NCBI GenBank assembly: GCA_030691555.1
Contig: JAUYEB010000304.1
Span: 1 to 6,214, forward strand
Source of the DNA: Candidatus Bathyarchaeota archaeon
Lineage (GTDB): Archaea > Thermoproteota > Bathyarchaeia > TCS64
DNA length: 6,214 bases
Direction of reading: 5' to 3'
The notes below the pieces were generated by a model, which did no database searches, was not told where the DNA came from, and was given only the letters and a program-made list of their open reading frames with translations. The translations under genes and the position numbers were made by a program. Of the stretch, positions 5,403-6,214 are shown in pieces (position 1 is the first letter of the stretch; each line of letters opens with the position of its first letter).

Positions 5403-5420
5403 AAAGGTATTAAATTAATT
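5403..5420 (+). promoter_or_regulatory. BRE/TATA promoter of mtd
   Basis: AAAGG (5403-5407) followed by TATTAAATTA matches the archaeal BRE plus TATA arrangement. The core TTAAATTA (5410-5417) is centred about 27 bases upstream of the GTG at 5441, so transcription is expected to start on or next to the start codon, giving a leaderless mRNA. GAGG at 5421-5424 is too far from the GTG to act as a normal ribosome site. Confidence 0.55.
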
Positions 5421-5440
5421 GAGGCGTTGATGGTTTTCAG

Positions 5441-6214
5441 GTGCAAGTTTTGGTAATGATAGGCTTTCTGAAGCTCGGAAACATCGCCACAGCGCCCATG
5501 ATCGAGCTTCTGCTCGACGAGAGGGCTGAGAGGAACGACATGGAAGTTCGGGTAGTCTCATCAGGGGCCAACATGGGAACGAGACAGTCCGAGGAAGTGG
5601 CCAACATCATGGTAGGCTTGAAACCCCAGCTTGTCTTCATTACAAGCCCCAACGCCTCCACGAAGGGGCCAACAAAGGCAAGGGAGATCATAACCGCGGC
5701 CGGGATACCCGTCGTCGTTGTCTCCGACGGACCAAAAGACATCATCGAGGAGTTGGAGCCAAAGGGGATGGGCGCAATCATAATCGAGGCAGACTCGATG
5801 ATAGGAGCACGGAGGGAGTTCCTAGACCCGATCGAAATGGCTCTCTTCAACAGCGACGCAATGAGGGTCCTCTCTGTAACTGGAGTCTACAACCTCGTCT
5901 ACGAGAGCATCGACAAACTCATAGACAAGCTCAAGAAAGGAGAAAAGCCCGAGTTGCCCCTCTTCAGCGTCTCAAGGAGCAAAGCGGTGAAAGCGGCGGG
6001 CTTCACGAACCCATACGCGGAGGCAAAGGCGGCAGCCGCGTACGAGATGGCCAGGCGGGTCGCGGGCATCACCACGGAAGCCTGTTTCAAAGAGAAGAAC
6101 TGGGAGAACTACACAGCTCTGTGTGCCACCGCCCACGAACTCATGCGGGCAGCAGCTATGGTTGCGGATGACGCAAGGGAGATTGAGAAGTATGGCGATA
6201 CGATACTGCGTAAA
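5441..6214 (+). CDS. mtd: F420-dependent methylenetetrahydromethanopterin dehydrogenase, 3' truncated by window edge
   Basis: 258 residues are visible, with the frame still open at the window end; family members are about 275-285 residues, so roughly 20 are missing. Mtd reversibly reduces methenyl-H4MPT to methylene-H4MPT with reduced coenzyme F420 in the cytoplasm. It acts in methanogenesis, in its reversal, and in the tetrahydromethanopterin methyl branch of the archaeal Wood-Ljungdahl pathway. Family signatures are KLGNIAT (residues 11-17), PNASTKGPTKARE, VVVVSDGPKD (91-100), GARREFLDPIEMALFNSDAMRVL (from 122), TGVYNLVYESID, FTNPYAEAKAAAAYEMA and TAHELMRAAAMVADDAREIEK near the end. The GTG at 5441 gives an N-terminus matching the family's first beta strand in length; ATG at 5456 would cut into that strand. 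The upstream TATA box predicts a leaderless start at this GTG. It is divergent from the cysteine-rich gene. Confidence 0.95.
   Translation, partial: MQVLVMIGFLKLGNIATAPMIELLLDERAERNDMEVRVVSSGANMGTRQSEEVANIMVGLKPQLVFITSPNASTKGPTKAREIITAAGIPVVVVSDGPKDIIEELEPKGMGAIIIEADSMIGARREFLDPIEMALFNSDAMRVLSVTGVYNLVYESIDKLIDKLKKGEKPELPLFSVSRSKAVKAAGFTNPYAEAKAAAAYEMARRVAGITTEACFKEKNWENYTALCATAHELMRAAAMVADDAREIEKYGDTILRK

Noticed and set aside
5430..5456. ATG at 5430 as the mtd start or an upstream peptide
   Set aside because: It is out of frame with mtd and stops after eight codons; the predicted transcription start is downstream of it.
5437..5850. Antisense open frame of 137 codons at the right
   Set aside because: It is the shadow of mtd, whose plus-strand frame matches the family along its full visible length.
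1..6214. CRISPR array, insertion sequence, integrase or toxin-antitoxin/defence module
   Set aside because: No regularly spaced repeats, no transposase or recombinase motifs, no terminal inverted repeats and no recognised defence domains were seen in either strand.

Overview
The window reads as chromosomal DNA from an archaeon. Its coding regions are GC-rich and favour AGG for arginine, and its short intergenic gaps are AT-rich. The promoters look archaeal: purine BRE plus a TATA-like box about 26 bases before a start codon, often with little or no leader. There is a tRNA with an encoded CCA, and at the right edge a gene for F420-dependent methylene-tetrahydromethanopterin dehydrogenase (mtd), an enzyme of archaeal tetrahydromethanopterin C1 metabolism. 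A Bathyarchaeia-like member of the Thermoproteota is my best guess, but that is inference; a methanogen or Archaeoglobus relative is not excluded by sequence alone.

Layout. Bases 1-989 (+) hold the 3' part of an M24-fold (aminopeptidase P/creatinase-like) gene that starts before the window; several metal ligands are substituted. It converges on a minus-strand pair: a small all-helical protein of unknown function (2104-1811), followed after 36 bases by a class I SAM-dependent methyltransferase (1774-986). The M24 and methyltransferase stop codons share the four bases CTAG. A 185-base divergent promoter region (2105-2289) separates this pair from a plus-strand operon: a LemA-family membrane protein (2290-2865), overlapped by 8 bases by a large DUF2207-type membrane protein with a poly-glycine tail (2858-4672). 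A tRNA-Arg(CCU) with an A-C mismatch in its acceptor stem follows on the same strand (4726-4803).

Bases 4804-5029 contain no convincing protein gene. They do have a TATA-like box, internal inverted repeats and a hairpin followed by a T-run, so a small transcript is possible. A small eight-cysteine protein runs on the minus strand (5311-5030). It shares a 129-base divergent control region with mtd (5441 to beyond 6214), which seems to be transcribed as a leaderless GTG-start message.

How the genes fit together. LemA plus DUF2207 is a recurrent membrane pair and is almost certainly one transcript. mtd links the organism to reversible methenyl/methylene-H4MPT conversion, in methanogenesis, its reverse, or the methyl branch of the archaeal Wood-Ljungdahl pathway. 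The other genes show no clear pathway link to one another. I found no mobile element, CRISPR array or obvious defence system.
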